This document shows, piece after piece, positions 46,464 to 59,761 of a stretch of DNA of 64,000 nucleotides. The notes beneath the pieces were generated by a model, which saw only the letters and a list, made by a program, of their open reading frames with translations, ran no database searches and was not told the DNA's origin. The stretch covers positions 1-64,000 of the forward strand of contig JALMLS010000374.1 of the NCBI GenBank assembly GCA_038496445.1, read 5' to 3'. Position numbers and translations under genes: made by a program. The DNA is from Trichosphaerium sp. ATCC 40318 (taxonomy: Eukaryota; Discosea; Flabellinia; Trichosidae). Position 1 is the first letter of the stretch. Each line of letters begins with the position of its first letter.

Positions 46464-48225
46464 ATGGCAGAATGGGCGGATGAGTTTCGCGAACGGACAC
46501 AATTAAACGTTGTAGCGCAAGTGAAGAAAGTACGTGGCCTCAGTAAAGATAAATACTGGGTGTCGCCTATTTTGCAAGAAAAATACAAAAACTCTTTTGG
46601 AGAAGCTCTAGTAAACGTAAAGAGCGTCGAAGATATGAAAAAGCGCGTTTTACAAGCTAATACGACACTCAAATATTCTTATACATAAAAACAGAGTGGT
46701 GAGCGTTTGCTGTGAGATGGACATACCTGTTACAATGCGTGGATGTGCTACAGGCACACAAGGCCAAGTACGTCGCGTTTAGTGAGACAAAAGGACGTAC
46801 ACTAACGTTTTGTTGTAAAGAGCATACCTTCTAAAGGAGGTGTTATAGTGGATACTACAATGATGTCGAAGACGTTAGAGATGGATACTGAGGAAGGAAC
46901 AATAAGATGTCAAGCTGGCAAACTCATGACAGATATACAAGAAGAGGCTATCGTGAAGGTGAGCGATATCACGTGCCGTTTTGTGTAAAAACTTTTGTTA
47001 ACTTCTTTTAAAGGGATGGGATCTACGATTGTTCCCTGCTACTCATACAGCTACAATTGGTGGATTTATAGCTTCTAGTATCGGTGGTGCTGGTAGTTTG
47101 AATTATGGTACAGTCGGAAGAGTACTACAAGGCGGGAATTATTGATTTTGATAAGGATTTATGCAAGATGAAGGAAACGTCAATGCATTGCAGATTATGA
47201 CTGTTGAAGCTGATCCCAAGCTCATAAATATCAAGCCTGAAGACATAACAAAATTCTGTGGCGCACATGGACGCAATGGCATTATTACTGAGGTCGAGTA
47301 CGTACACAACAGTTAGTTTTCTACTTACAATTTTTTTGTAGAATTCCACTTGCGCCATTACGCTCTTGGGTTGATTTCATTGTTGCTTTTGAAGACTTTG
47401 ATAAAGGTATTGCTTTCACTCAAATGATAGCAGATACGCCAGGTATCAAAGCACGTGGTGTACGTACTTTTTTTTCGGAACTGGAAATTTTTGTGTGATG
47501 TGCACAACTAAGTATTTCCTCTCTAGCTTACAGTACATGCTTGGCCTGTACCTCATATTTTAGCCAGTCACCCTGTTTATAAAAAAATATCGAATGTACC
47601 TTTACAAAACCACCATTGGGCTATACTTCAAGTAGCAAAGAGTACAATGAACATTGTAGCTTCTTTAGCAAAAAAGAATGACATCAAAGTTATCTTTTGT
47701 CAACCTCAAACATCACAAGAAAGCTATCCTTTCCATTTAATGACATGGTGGGGTACACAGCACTTAGCTAGACGTTGGGAAAAGGAGTTTTGGACTTATT
47801 TACCAATGATGATACCTTGTGAAGATGGAGATACGCATTTCGATAAAGTAAAGGCTCTAATGAGTGTATATGGACAAGATATACGCATGCACTTCGAATA
47901 CGGTGAGTTTAAAACAATTTGGTTGCTTGACGAGGCCAAAACTTCCATTTTTATTTTTTTGTTAGTTTCTATTTCTTATTTTCTATTTATTTTAGTGCGA
48001 CGTGGTAGATCTATTTCTCTTATGTTATTTCCAATGTTTAAAATTGAAAAGCTAAACAATGACTTGGAAAAAATTATGTCTCAATGTAGAGATATTGGTA
48101 TTACTAAGATTTTAAATATGCACTCATCGAACTTATCCGAAGCGTCTATTGACAATTTTGAAGAAAAAGAAAGCCTAAGAGAAGTATATGTTAAGAAGAA
48201 TATACTGAATATACCTCATGAGTGA
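46464..48225 (+). CDS. FAD-binding oxidoreductase (FAD_binding_4/PCMH type)
   Basis: Flavoprotein related to D-lactate/glycolate dehydrogenase-type oxidases. FAD motif IPVTMRGCATGTQGQ, then GGVIVDTTMMSKTLEMDTEE and LRLFPATHTATIGGFIASSI-GGAGSLNYGTVG, the typical PCMH pattern. Central and C-terminal parts: FCGAHGRNGIITEVEIPLAP, GLTVHAWPVPHILASHPVYK, YPFHLMTWWGTQHLARRWEK, RISLMLFPMFKIEKLNND-like tail, ending NILNIPHE. Around eight introns. Substrate unknown; no mitochondrial signal evident. Confidence 0.8.
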
Positions 48226-48528
48226 ATAAACGGGTATAAAAGGTATAAAATCGACGTATTTGAGATGAAAGTTTGTCCAAAAAAAATTTTGATAATTTCT
48301 TATCAAGTTTTTTTTGGAATTTTCAGAATTCTTGTTTTTTGTCTTTTAGCAACTTCTCAATCGCTTTCAACTTATACTAGATTAATATACGGTACGTTTT
48401 ACATGTTTTGAATGCTTTATAGTTTCGAAAACGAACGTCAGTGTATTTTTGGCTCAAAAACTTGAAAAAAAGAGAAAATTGCTTTCAATTCAAAAAAATC
48501 GTTTGATTTCATCTTTTAAACTCAACAG
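48226..48528. other. Intergenic, no gene seen
   Basis: T-rich spacer between the FAD oxidoreductase and the Myb gene; no coding signal. Confidence 0.4.
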
Positions 48529-50813
48529 ATGGCCTCTTCTCCTTCAAAAACAGATAAGAAATCTACCAATAGCACTAAATCTACCGACAATATCACTAAA
48601 CTGCTCATTAAACAAAACGAAAAAGGCGATTGGTTAATTCCAACCGACTTACTTCCAAAGGCTGTCAAGGACAACCAAACGTCTGAAACACTCATTGTAG
48701 AAGTAAAATCAAAGCGCAGTAGCATCATAATTCCCGACATAGTTCTAGAATGGCTTCAGAGGAGAGTACGTCAACACAAACTACAACAACTAAAATTCGA
48801 AAACCAAAACTTCAAATCATTCATATTCTCACTTCCCTTTTTCCCTTCATTCCGGAAAAATACTATCACGGTCTGTAATACGTATCTTATAACGTTGTAT
48901 CGCAACGCGGGAGAAAAAGAAAAGTGACAGTTTGCAAGAATAGACAATTGTTTTACAGGTTTTTTTTTTTGCTCAAAAATTACTTAGATACGATTTCTCG
49001 AACAAGAGGTAGACGAGAAGAAACGTCAAAAGGCTAAACGACGCTACTGGGATGAGTACGAGCATGCCCTATTCTTAAAAGGCGTAAAAACGTACGTTGG
49101 TCGCCAAGAATTGTAAAACACGCGTTGGTTTAACCAGCGAGTTACAAAAAAAAACACGCTAACACGTTTTTGTAGCTATGGCGCTCAAAACGTAAAGAAA
49201 ATTTCAGAGCTTGTTGGTAGTAGAACACCTACCCAAGTGCGCACTCATGCGCAAAAGTATTTCAAGAAACTGGCGCGTGTTCCTTGTAACCAATATCAAT
49301 GTCCCTAACAGCATTATTAGGAGCGTCAGAGCAATAAAGAGAACTATGAGCCTCCTTTAACGCCTGTTAAACGACCAACAGTGAAAAAAAGAGTGGCAAA
49401 GAAGAAGAAAACTACAAAGAAACGAAAGGCTACAGTTCGACCACTACAAAGTCGCTTTATAAAAAAGAGAAAGAAGGATACAAAGAAAAAGAAGGAAAGT
49501 AAAAACAAACGCCAACAGCTCACCAAAAAGCCAACCAAGGCGCTATGCCTTCCAGCGCTCTCTCCAGCGCAACCACCGATTGTCTCTTCAACGCAGATAC
49601 CAGTGATCTCTCCAACGCCTCCAGCTCAACCACTTGTGGCCACTCCAACGCAAATACCAGTGATATCTCCAACACAAGCTCAAACACCCTCCCCAAAGAA
49701 AGTCTCAGTAGTCTCAACGCAGATACCAGTGATTTCTACAACGCAACCTCCAGCTCAACCACTTGTGGCCACTACAACGCAAATACCAGTTATAACTCCA
49801 ACGCAACCTCCAACACGCGCTTCGGTACCATCTCCAAAGAAATCTTCAACAATGCTCTCTCCAACGAAGGCTCCACTTGCATCTCTAGTGCGCCCTACGA
49901 AAGCAACAACAGAACCTAATATACCCAATCGCGAACGATTGCCTCAGCCAGCTTTTAGCTTTCCTAATCCGTTCACGGTAACCACACGCGATGCGAGTGT
50001 ATTTGGTGCTTCCCTAGAGTTAAATAACCAACTTGAAGAAGGTACTGATCCGTTGTCCACAGTAGGCTTCTTACATATCTTCCATCAATAGCATACCGTT
50101 TGGCTCATTCTCCTATTGGGCGGGTACTTATTTCTAGCTACGAAGCGTCTATTGGCAAGGCAGATGTGCGTTTCTTAAGTGAATCTTTGAGAACGGTTTT
50201 TCTTACCTTGTTTTTTGTCTAGCAACTAAGATACATACAGTGGCGTATTGATTGTACCTTCAATGTTCCAAACGGACAAACAGCAGCTTCTATAAGGTGG
50301 ATGTACGTCATTCTTCTCATAGTTTATATTTCTGGTGCTGACGTTTTTCTTTTCAAGCACTGATGCCTTAGCCTTGCTCGCTCCTTTTCGATTCTTGTCT
50401 ACGACTATACCAGTAGTAAATCAACCACCACCTATGTATATGCCAACCCTACAAGCTAATGTGATGCCACCACATTTCTTCAATAAGCATGTGGGCAGGG
50501 TACTTTTTGACCCTTTTTTTTGTAACCTTTGTAGCTTATCCTTTGTTAGCCGTGTATGGATCAAGTCAATACATATCTTAGAGAATATATTACTCAAAGT
50601 CCTACAAAGACTGAATCGACTGATGACATGAGCGGTATGTTTGGTGGTTTTTTTTTTATCTTGACTATCAGCTCTTGATTAATTTCGCTCTTAGTTGACT
50701 ATGTGCACATGTTTCTTAATACCTCTCCTTCCAAGTCACCTATGAAGACTATTGAGCGTTCACCTATCAAGCAAGAAAAGACTTATCCCACTCCCAAGCG
50801 TTTTCCAATGTGA
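48529..50813 (+). CDS. SHAQKYF-class Myb-like transcription factor
   Basis: Single Myb repeat of the SHAQKYF type: RRYWDEYEHALFLKGVKTYV, YGAQNVKKISELVGSRTPTQ-VRTHAQKYFKKLAR. N-terminal part: Ser/Thr/Lys-rich start, then GDWLIPTDLLPKAVKDNQTS and a predicted coiled coil (RIRFLEQEVDEKKRQKAK) directly before the Myb repeat. C-terminal to it is a long basic run (KKKTTKKRKATVRPLQSRFI), then an internal Pro/Thr repeat (STQIPVISPT...PPAQPLVATPT, about 49590-49810). A distal region (SPMKTIERSPIKQEKTYPTP) ends at 50813. The basic run would act as nuclear signal. Such factors occur in plants and Amoebozoa. Confidence 0.8.
49590..49815 (+). repeat. Coding tandem repeat in Myb gene
   Basis: Imperfect repeats of CCAACGCAAATACCAGTGAT and CCAGCTCAACCACTTGTGGC, encoding alternating QIPVISPT and PAQPLVAT. 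Occurs twice with small changes. Confidence 0.65.
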
Positions 50814-50898
50814 ACAAACGTGCCGTTAGAAATGTAAATAAAACTTTGTATTCTCACATTCCTACTGAATCCCATCTTGAACGTTTGATGGGACCACG

Positions 50899-50906
50899 TA
50901 TAAATA
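50899..50906 (+). promoter_or_regulatory. TATA box of AIF1-like gene
   Basis: TATAAATA 60 bp upstream of ATG 50959; a short CACGTA sits immediately before. Confidence 0.5.
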
Positions 50907-50958
50907 CTTAACCTTATCGAGCTAAGTCAGACTTGTTCTCACAGCGAAGCATCATAGC

Positions 50959-51639
50959 ATGTCAAAATATCAAGGTGGTAAGGCCTTTGGCCGTATGAAG
51001 GTGAGTCTTGATGAATTATGAAAAACAAAAATAACTGACTTTCTTATCTCGCTTTATGGTGCTAAAAACCGCTTTCCCACACTATCACATAGAGTTTTTG
51101 ATAATTAAAAATAACACTAGTTTAGACACAACAAGAAAAAGAGTTAGATTCTATCGTTGAGACGTTTTTGAGTCAAGAAGACTATAAAAGTGAATACCCT
51201 GACCTTGAAGAAAAACTTGAGGCGTACAAAAAGCAGTTCGTGGAGTTTGATGAAGACAACTCAGGTGATATTGATATTATGGAGCTTAAGAGGATGATGG
51301 AGAAGCTTGGACAGGCAAAGACGCACCTAGAACTAAAAAAGATGATCGCTCAAGTGAGTAACGTTTTTTTGTTTTTGAAACGCTTTCGTAAATCACGTGA
51401 TTTATAACTTATTCGATGTAAGGTTGACACAACAAACTCGGGAACTATTTCCTTTACTGAGTTTTTGAATATGATGTTGGGTTCTAAATCTTCGGTTCTC
51501 AAGGTATGTCCCATTGTTTAATACCATGTGGATTGCTCACTAGCGCTTGTAGCTTATTCTCATGTTTGAAGAAAAGAAAAAAGAAAAGGCAAAACCAGTC
51601 GGCCCACCTCCTAAAAAGTCCCTAGCTGACTTGCTATAA
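50959..51639 (+). CDS. AIF1/Iba1-like EF-hand protein
   Basis: About 145 residues, colinear with allograft inflammatory factor 1: QGGKAFGRMKTQQEKELDSI, DLEEKLEAYKKQFVEFDEDN-SGDIDIMELKRMMEKLG (EF-hand 1, D-x-D-x-S-x-D-x-x-x-x-E), KTHLELKKMIAQVD, TISFTEFLNMMLGSKSSVLK, LILMFEEKKKEKAKPVGPPP-KKSLADLL. The second EF loop (TTNSGTISFTEF) lacks several acidic ligands, as in the family, where only one site is strong. Likely actin-bundling and calcium-responsive. Three introns; one with TCACGTGA (51394). Confidence 0.88.
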
Positions 51640-51769
51640 ACGAGTTTCAACATATGCCTTCAATTTTGTATAAAATAAATACATTAGGAACTAGAGAAAC
51701 CACTTTGTCAACGAAATAAATTAAGTTACGATTCTCCGTTTCTGGCATTGTGTAAATAGCTAATAGCAC

Positions 51770-51786
51770 TATATAAATACCACGTG
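51770..51786 (+). promoter_or_regulatory. TATA-CACGTG promoter of CLU gene
   Basis: TATATAAAT (51770-51778) followed two bases later by CACGTG (51781-51786), 92-108 bp upstream of ATG 51878. Confidence 0.45.
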
Positions 51787-51877
51787 CGCTTATATTCACT
51801 GTTTGCATGACACTAAAACTGAGTGGCTTAAATCATGTTGAAGCCACTTACCTAAACAGTTCGTACGACCCAAATCA

Positions 51878-54800
51878 TGGCAGAAGAGGTTACAAGTAGG
51901 CGAACTAAACGTGCAAGGAAGAGAGCGCGAAAAGAGGTAAAACACAAAGCTAAAAACTTACTAAATACGCGTTAAATAAGCGTTGTTGTACATGCGCTTA
52001 CTACCCTCGATGTACAAGCGCTATTGAATTACTAAATCCTTTTTTTATCTTCTTGTTATGGTATATTGACTCACGTGCTTAGATTAAATCGAATAACTCA
52101 TCTTTAACTACTACAGATGAATCTAGCGATACAACAACTAAAATTACACTAGCGAATAAAGAAGAACGGGTAAGTATTCATTTTTAATAATAAAAAGTCA
52201 CGTGCTGTTGAAGGCTATTAAAAGAACGCGATTTGTCAGAGTTTGTGCCTTTTTTTTTTTCTTCAACTTTTTCAAAAAAGTTAACGCCTTATAAGGATGA
52301 AAGAAAGGCTAGTTATGCAAACAAGGTTATATACTTTACAAATAATGCCATGAGAGAACAAGCAAAGCTTGATGGTAGCTCATCGATTGATAACGATGTG
52401 GTGCGCTAGTGAACACACTTTTGAACAAATAGTTTTACAACAAAAGTCCAAAAATGAACATGGTTTATGGTAACACGTGCGTTTTAGGAACCAGAAAGTA
52501 TTCATAAAAATAAAAAGTACAAGAAAATCAAAAAGAAATACGCCAAGACTCAAATTGCGCGTCCTGGAAGGTACGAACAGCTTTGTTTTTTGTTGAGATT
52601 TTAACTTTATTTTACCAAAAAAAAACGTTTTGTTGACTTATTTATGTGTTAACACTTTATCAGATGGCGTGGTAGTACGTTTAATAATACCACTGGTGAT
52701 ATTACATCAGGAAAAGAATGGTTCGATTTTTTACGTTTGTTTAATTTCTGTGTACTGCCACAAACCTGTTGTCACTTACACTGCTGATAAGGAATGAGGA
52801 CTTTCAAAAATTAAGGGAATCATACAAATCAGTAGGAAGTTTATGGAAAAGTGGCGATGCCACTGTGTTCCCACAGTTGCAACAAATATCAAGAGATATG
52901 ATACAACTTCTTCAAGAGTTTGAAATTGAAGCAGAGAAGAGTACAAGAACAATTATAGATGAACTTTATATCCCAGATGATAAGAAAACTATCAAACCTA
53001 TTAAAAACGAAGATGGTACCCTTTTCACGTGAAAAAAAAAAAGTTTTGTTCATCCTCACGTGCTAACACGTGGTATTTTTTAGATCAACCTCTGTATGTA
53101 AGCAATTATATTTTCTATAAAGTAGCAGTAGAGACACCATTGTATGGGATAGAAGGCGCGAGAAAAATGGCTGCGCATGAAGTGAAAAGTGCACTTCTTC
53201 TTGCAAATGTCATTGGAAGCGAAACTTTGCTCTCAGATAAGCCAGAGATCGCCGATAAGTTTTCATTCCCTCTTCAAACCATTATTGATTATCGTGGTCA
53301 CCGGGTATCATGCTGTGTAAAGTTACCAGTAAAAGGTGATGTACGTACGAAGAACAAAAACCAGAAAAAAAAATGGAATACAGTTTCGCATTAAACTTCG
53401 TTTTAGAGAACATTGGCTTACGGTTCTGAAGACGCTAAAACTGCAAGTCAATCTAATAAAGAACTCGAGATACTCATGGAAGAATTATGTTTCGTAATGA
53501 ATATAAAAGGCACGTGACTAGTTTTTTTGTAACAGTTAACGATGTATCTTCTATTTCCATAAAAACACAAGTTTATTTACTTCATTTAGAGCATAACGTT
53601 ACAATACCACGATACGATACAATGCACATGCATGGACCAGCTGATTTATCAATACACGTTGGAACAGATGATCGTGTTTACCCTATAAGTACGATAGATG
53701 ACCAGCTCGTTGTATTTTTTGAATAGCATCTCAAGAATACTAATGGTTTGCATAGATGCTGCTCGCCTACTACCACCAACAATGCCAAGTGACCCTGAGT
53801 AAGATTATTGTATTATGTTTATAATTTGACTTGACTTTAGGCCTACAGAAGCAGTATGGTACAATCTCATGCGTCCAGAGTTTCTACGGCAGTATAAAAC
53901 ACCTTTGAGTTCTGACGCTTTGACGCCATGGGGAGAAGACGGTGCAGATATCCACGACGAACAAATACAAGATGCAACAATTTACTTGAAGGCAAGCAAG
54001 AAACCCAGAAATCAAATACAACTTCTGCTTTTGGAAAAAAAAACACGTGTTCCATCTTTCAAACAAATCCAAAAAACCACTAAGTCATAGTTTGAAAATT
54101 TTGCTAATCACGTGCAGGAAAGATCAGTAAAGCTTACAGCATATATTCTTGAAAAATACTATATAAACAGGCAATTGGATAAAATACCATTGAAGAGTAT
54201 TTGTCATTGGACAGGAGTTAATTTACGTTATCTCGGTCTTGTTAGACAACATTTGGTTGTACGCCATTGTTTTCAATATTACTTTAATTAAAAGCTCTCT
54301 AAAACTTATAGTCGTATCATCTTCGTATGCTTCTTCTAACAGAGATGATATCTCGTTGTATTATGAAGGAAATAAGATCAAAATGGAGAGAAGAAAAAGA
54401 TAAATCAAAGATGTCAAAGCTAACAGCTTTCTTGCTTACATCTTTCTTTGAAAAAGATTCCTCGGATGTATGGAACAAGTACGTCAAATGAATGTTTTAT
54501 ACATATGAATACATTGAACATATTAATTTCCCTTTAAGCATTGTAAAGAATGATGTATCAAAAAAATTTGAAGGAGTACTAACTGCAGAAGAAATGAGCG
54601 CAAACTGGGACTTGAAATCACATGTTTGCGTGTCAATGGTTTTGACACGTCTGGAGGCGTTCAATGAATTCGTGCTATCTCAACACGTGTATACACACTT
54701 ACTAAAGGTAAGTATAATTGAAACTTATGATACTGATAAGGATGTAGCATGGTCATTGCAGTTTTAAACAATCAGATATTGTTTCTGTAAATTCCGTTTT

Positions 54801-57800
54801 GAAAAAAAGCTTCTGGACTCCTTACTACGAAGCAGCTAGAACGTATATTGCTATTACGGATCAACCGTTACTTTTAATGCAGATGGAAACGAGCAGCGCT
54901 TTTCAGATAGCCATACAAAGTTTAGAAATGTTTAGGTTTGACGTTCTTATTTTTTTCTTATTTTAATCTTTTTCCTTTCTGTAGAGTTTCGACCGCCATT
55001 TCACCGTATGGCTTTAAGTACGTTGTTTTAAAGTATATTTAATCGTGACATAAACTAGTGATTTAAATAAATGGGGCTATGTGTTGATGAAACTCGGAAC
55101 AAAGAAAGAAGTTATGGATCCAATTCACGAATTTTTGGAGGAATCATTTACTGGGGTAAACCTTAATTCCAGTTTATTACTTGCACATGTTAATGTATTC
55201 AGGTTGACAATCACTGGTATATAATGAGATGTAGTGCAGCTGTAGAAAAGTTCCAATGGTCTCTATTGCTCGAACCGCAATGTGTTGAAGCCAAAGTACA
55301 CTTAGGAACTTTACTTAATCGTATAGGTATACTCGTTTTACTATTGTTTTCTTTGTCCTAATCTTGCGATCATAGGAAGTGATAGAATGGAGTCAGGTGA
55401 CAATCGCGACGGCTTGAGGTATATTGTGAAAGCTGTTGAGCAGTTTTATGGAGCAATGCTGCTCAAACCTGGTACGTTTGAATCACTTTCACGTGTTCAC
55501 TTCTCTTCTTAACTCTACTGTAAACAGCACATACTGAAGCCGCTAATAAACTCACAACTTCAGCTTCTATGCTAGAAGTCGCTATGAAAGCGAGCGGTAG
55601 CTCCAATGCTAAGCCACTTTATAAATTATTGTCTAAAGCCGATGCACGTCCTTGAATTTCATAATCGTAAAACTAACCTTGTGCAAAGGGTCATATGTCT
55701 CAAGCCATTGAACTTATGAGACCCAAAAAAATGTTAAAGGCATTAGAATCATTCTGGGAGGATGACACTCTTGTATGGGTTACATCAGACGAACCTGCGA
55801 TGGCAGTATGGTCTAAGAAGTATAGCAAGTAAGTAAAACAAGTTCAAATAACAAATCTCAACTTTTTCTTGCTAGAGTTATGGAAGAAAATCCAGCACTC
55901 ACAGCAACATTATGTGATTGGTTTCAAAACAAACTTAAAGGAGGGAAGAAGAATAGTATAACACAATATAAGAATGATAACGTAACATATGGATTTCGCA
56001 TGAAGTACGATCAAGATATTCGCGAACTGTTCGAAATTAGATCAACAAGTGCGGACACTGTAACAAGCGTACGAGCCAAGTTTTTTTCCTTTGAGATTTA
56101 GAACCCCACGTGATTGTTTAATTATTTATTAGGGTATAAGAGAACTAGCTAATGCTGTAGCTGGTAATCTAATGAATAAAGAAAACCTCGAAAAGGCCAC
56201 AATATTGATGTCTATAGCTGAAGTCCTTGGAGATGTTGGTAAGTTTTCTTTCGGTTTTTGCTTTCAGCATTCACCGTTCAAAACCATTTGCTTGAAGTTC
56301 TTTTATAATTTCGTTAGGTGCTTTGGGTTATCTTGCTTTTAATATAAGACGTATGGTATCTGAGATAATTGATAAAGAGGCTGTATTAGATAGTGGTGTT
56401 GAAACACTATCACCTTTTTTTAAAGATAGTACAAGTTTCAAAAACCTTTTCGAGTTCGGAGCACTATGTCATGATGCAGCTGCAGCCAAAGCGAATACTC
56501 CTGCAAAGGTTAAGCTTCTTGAAAAGGCATGTGATTACTACACAAAAGCAACAGATACACTAGAAGACGAAGTTGATGCTGGCGACGAAAATGATTCTAT
56601 TAAAGCTTCAGCAGATATATCAGATCTGAAGAATAGGGTGACAGCATATAGTGATAAAGCATGCGCATTGAAGGAGTTATCTACTATTATCATAATGACA
56701 GATCCAACAAAAGAAAAAGGTGCGCAAGTGAAGTTTTATTTTTTTTTTCACACGTGACTGATTTTGCTTAGCTGCCGCTTCTATGAAGAAACAGGCTTAT
56801 GAACTTATTGAAAAATCTTGGGAGATACTTAAGACACCACCTCTTCTTCGTAATATATACTTTTGGTACTCTCAAGATGCAGAAAAGTACCTTAGTCAAG
56901 GAAGAAGAGCATTTGATGATTCCAACACAAAAAAAGCTTTTAAATTAATGAATGCATCTTACGATGCAAGCATTAAAATGGTTGATCTATTATCTCAAAA
57001 GAGGGACGCTCAAGGAGAAGGTAAACGAATCTTTTGTGATTTTTGAAAAATTTTATTGAACACGTGTTTAATTTTTTGTAAAACGTAGATCTTGATGTCA
57101 TTTCAAAAGCTATTCTTGAAGAATGTTCAAGACAATATAAAATAATTGGTTTCAAGTTTTCAAAGACAAGTAACGGAGCATCAAAGAAGCAAATAAAAAA
57201 ATGGTTAGATATGATAGAATTAGCTATAGGATACTTATCAAAGATGGTACATACTTGAATTTTAAAACAAAAAAAGTTAGAGCGCCTACTGCTGATGAAC
57301 AAAAAAAAGTAAATTTTTTTTCAGGATGAGCATTTCGATCAAGTTGGGACATACTTTCTGTATGGAAGCTTTTTATACCAACGTGGACTTGTTATGGAGT
57401 GTTCTAAGTCGACATCAAATAAAATAGAGGTTGGCAGAGTATATGTGAAGGCAAGCATACAGAGTATAACTGATTTAAAGGAGAAGCAGTTTCTTTCAAA
57501 AATTGATTTTTCTTCGTTTTTCTAGGCTGCAGAGAAGTTAACATACGCAATGGTTTTGTTGGACCAGAAAGGATCTCAGATGCTCACAAAAACAGGCATG
57601 ATGTCCGCTGTGACAAATGCTATTGTGAGTGCGTTTGATAGCAAGTATAATGGAGATGAGCAGCGCGCTATGGGATGCTTTAAGAAATCAGGCAATCTCA
57701 TCAAAACGTGGGATGAGCGTACGAAACGGCTATTTGGAGGTGTTGTAGAGCTTATTTTTTTGTTCAGGTTTCTTCGTCTTGACGCGGTTAAAACTCCAGT

Positions 57801-58233
57801 ATTTCGTCGCTGAGAAGGTACATAACGTGCATTGATACTGTGTTATAACGGTTACGGACTTTTAACGCTGTATTAGAGCAAGAAACCTCGTGGTGCCATC
57901 AAACTTGCGGATGTTAAAGAAATTACGTGTGTTACTACAGACACAAAGAAAGGATCTGATAACGCCGGATTCGATATTGTAGTGCCGAATAGGACGTTTA
58001 AGATTATTGCGCTTGATGCAGGTGATCAAGACAAGGTTATAAAGTTCCGTGGTGCCTTGCAAGCGCAATTAGAGAAGACAAGAGCCATGACAAAGGTTGT
58101 TTCGTTCATAAAGACGCTTGGTATGGAGAGTTCGCTTACAGATGCTGGAGTGAAGCTACCATATAATCTACTTACTGGAGAGTTCTTGCAGTGGTACAAG
58201 GAGAACCAAGAAGTCAGTTTTGATATTAAATAA
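51878..58233 (+). CDS. CLU/TIF31-type protein with helical repeats and C-terminal PH-like domain
   Basis: Very long intron-rich gene (over 20 introns). Basic start (TSRRTKRARKRARKE). CLU domain about 52770-53460: NEDFQKLRESYKSVG, YGIEGARKMAAHEVKSALLL, LQTIIDYRGHRVSCCVKLPV, TLAYGSEDAKTAS. TIF31/CLU-central about 53840-54280: AVWYNLMRPEFLRQYKTPLS, HWTGVNLRYLGLVRQHL. Helical/TPR-like repeats about 55050-57000: CSAAVEKFQWSLLLEPQCVE-AKVHLGTLL. A PH-like strand series is at about 57895-58090: GAIKLADVKEITCVTT, FDIVVPNRTFKIIALDAGDQ. CLU proteins act in mitochondrial distribution and mRNA binding. One join (54762, T4) needs a base change; the intron at 55644-55688 is GC-AG. Nearly every intron contains CACGTG. 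Confidence 0.75.
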
Positions 58234-58444
58234 AGCCAACACTCGCTTTTTCTTTAAAAAAACTTGTTTACGCAGTTGTTGCATAGCTCGCGCATTGTTC
58301 TACAAAATAAGGGCATGTATTTTTGTTCGTTCAAGAAATACCCAAAATATATTCCTATACTCGAATTTGATTGGTCAGTTTATAATCTCGTGAAAGCGTA
58401 AGGAATATTGACCATAATTCACAACTCACCCACACTTTAACACC

Positions 58445-59537
58445 ATGACTGAATACAAACTCGTAATTGTTGGCGGCGGCGGTGTCGGTACGTATTTAAA
58501 CCAAGCGGAAAAGAAAAAAACCAACAAATAATTGTGCTTTTGTACCAAAACTACCTAGGAAAATCCGCATTGACTATTCAATTGATTCAGAACCACTTTG
58601 TAGACGAGGTACGCTGTTTTTTTATAAACTACCGAATCTGGTTCATTACAATTGTGTTGCTACGTAGCACGCCTTGCTATCGTTAGTGTACCATGCAGCT
58701 GTTGTATTCGCCTCTAGACCCAAATTCGTTTTGGTATTTTTTTGCAATTGCTAACTTACTCGTTAGTATGATCCAACTATTGAAGACTCCTACAGGTAAC
58801 CTTACAACCTTTACAAAAAAACTCCTAAACCTTTGTTCAGAAAACAAGTCACAATCGATGACGAAACATGCTTGCTTGATATTCTTGATACCGCAGGTAC
58901 TTAAATATGATATTCGCCGCGTATTTATACGATTTTCAGGACAAGAAGAATACAGCGCAATGAGAGATCAATACATGCGCACAGGTCAAGGTTTCATGCT
59001 TACTTACGCACGTAGTTGCACGATATTTCTTTTTTGGTTTTTTTTGTTCCAAATTGCAGTAGATTTAACGCTCTTGCTTACTCACATACAGGCAATCACT
59101 TCACGAGCTTCTTTTGATGAATTACAACAATTTCGCGAGCAAATCCTTCGCGTAAAGGATGCAAGCCGTGTACCAATTGTTCTTGTCGGTAACAAGAGCG
59201 ATTTGGAAGAAGAGAGACAAGTAACCTCTGTTGAGGGTAACGAAATGGCAAAGACATACAACTGCCCATTCTTTGAGGTATGTGAATACAAACATCACGC
59301 TCAGCGCGCTATTTAATAGTTTTTAAGCTATTCTACCCGCTCTACTCGCATTGCATAACTTTTTACTTACTGTTATTTCCTCCTTAGACATCTGCTAAGA
59401 CACGTATTAACGTTGAAGAATCTTTCTTTGAGCTTGTACGTGAGATCCGTAAAGCAAACCCAGAAACAACTACAAAGTCTAAAAAAAAGGCTGGCGGCGA
59501 TACAAAACGTATGAGACTGCGTTGTACACTCTTTTAA
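58445..59537 (+). CDS. Ras family small GTPase
   Basis: Start [20 protein letters not shown], switch [21 protein letters not shown], switch [56 protein letters not shown] (NKxD), [20 protein letters not shown], and C-terminal CaaX CTLF with upstream basic residues KRMRLR. Effector region is identical to classical Ras ([13 protein letters not shown]) and the whole is close to Dictyostelium RasG. All catalytic residues (G12, G13, Q61 equivalents) are wild type. The intron at 59008-59091 is GC-AG (GCACGT...CATACAG), needed to give TYA|ITSRAS. Plasma-membrane signalling GTPase. Confidence 0.95.
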
Positions 59538-59761
59538 AGCCATGTAATATTGGTAATAAACTTTTCTCTATTTATCATCTTACAAAGCATACCGTTACTT
59601 GAAGTACTGTATAGTGTCCTCTCAGTTACCATTCTGCAACACTTTCTTGGTTGCGACACTTAGTGAAACTTGTACTAGTGCGTGACGTTCACATTTTTGC
59701 TGCTTAACAAAACTCATTTGTAACATTTATATATTTACATTAACCAAAAAAAAGTACACGA

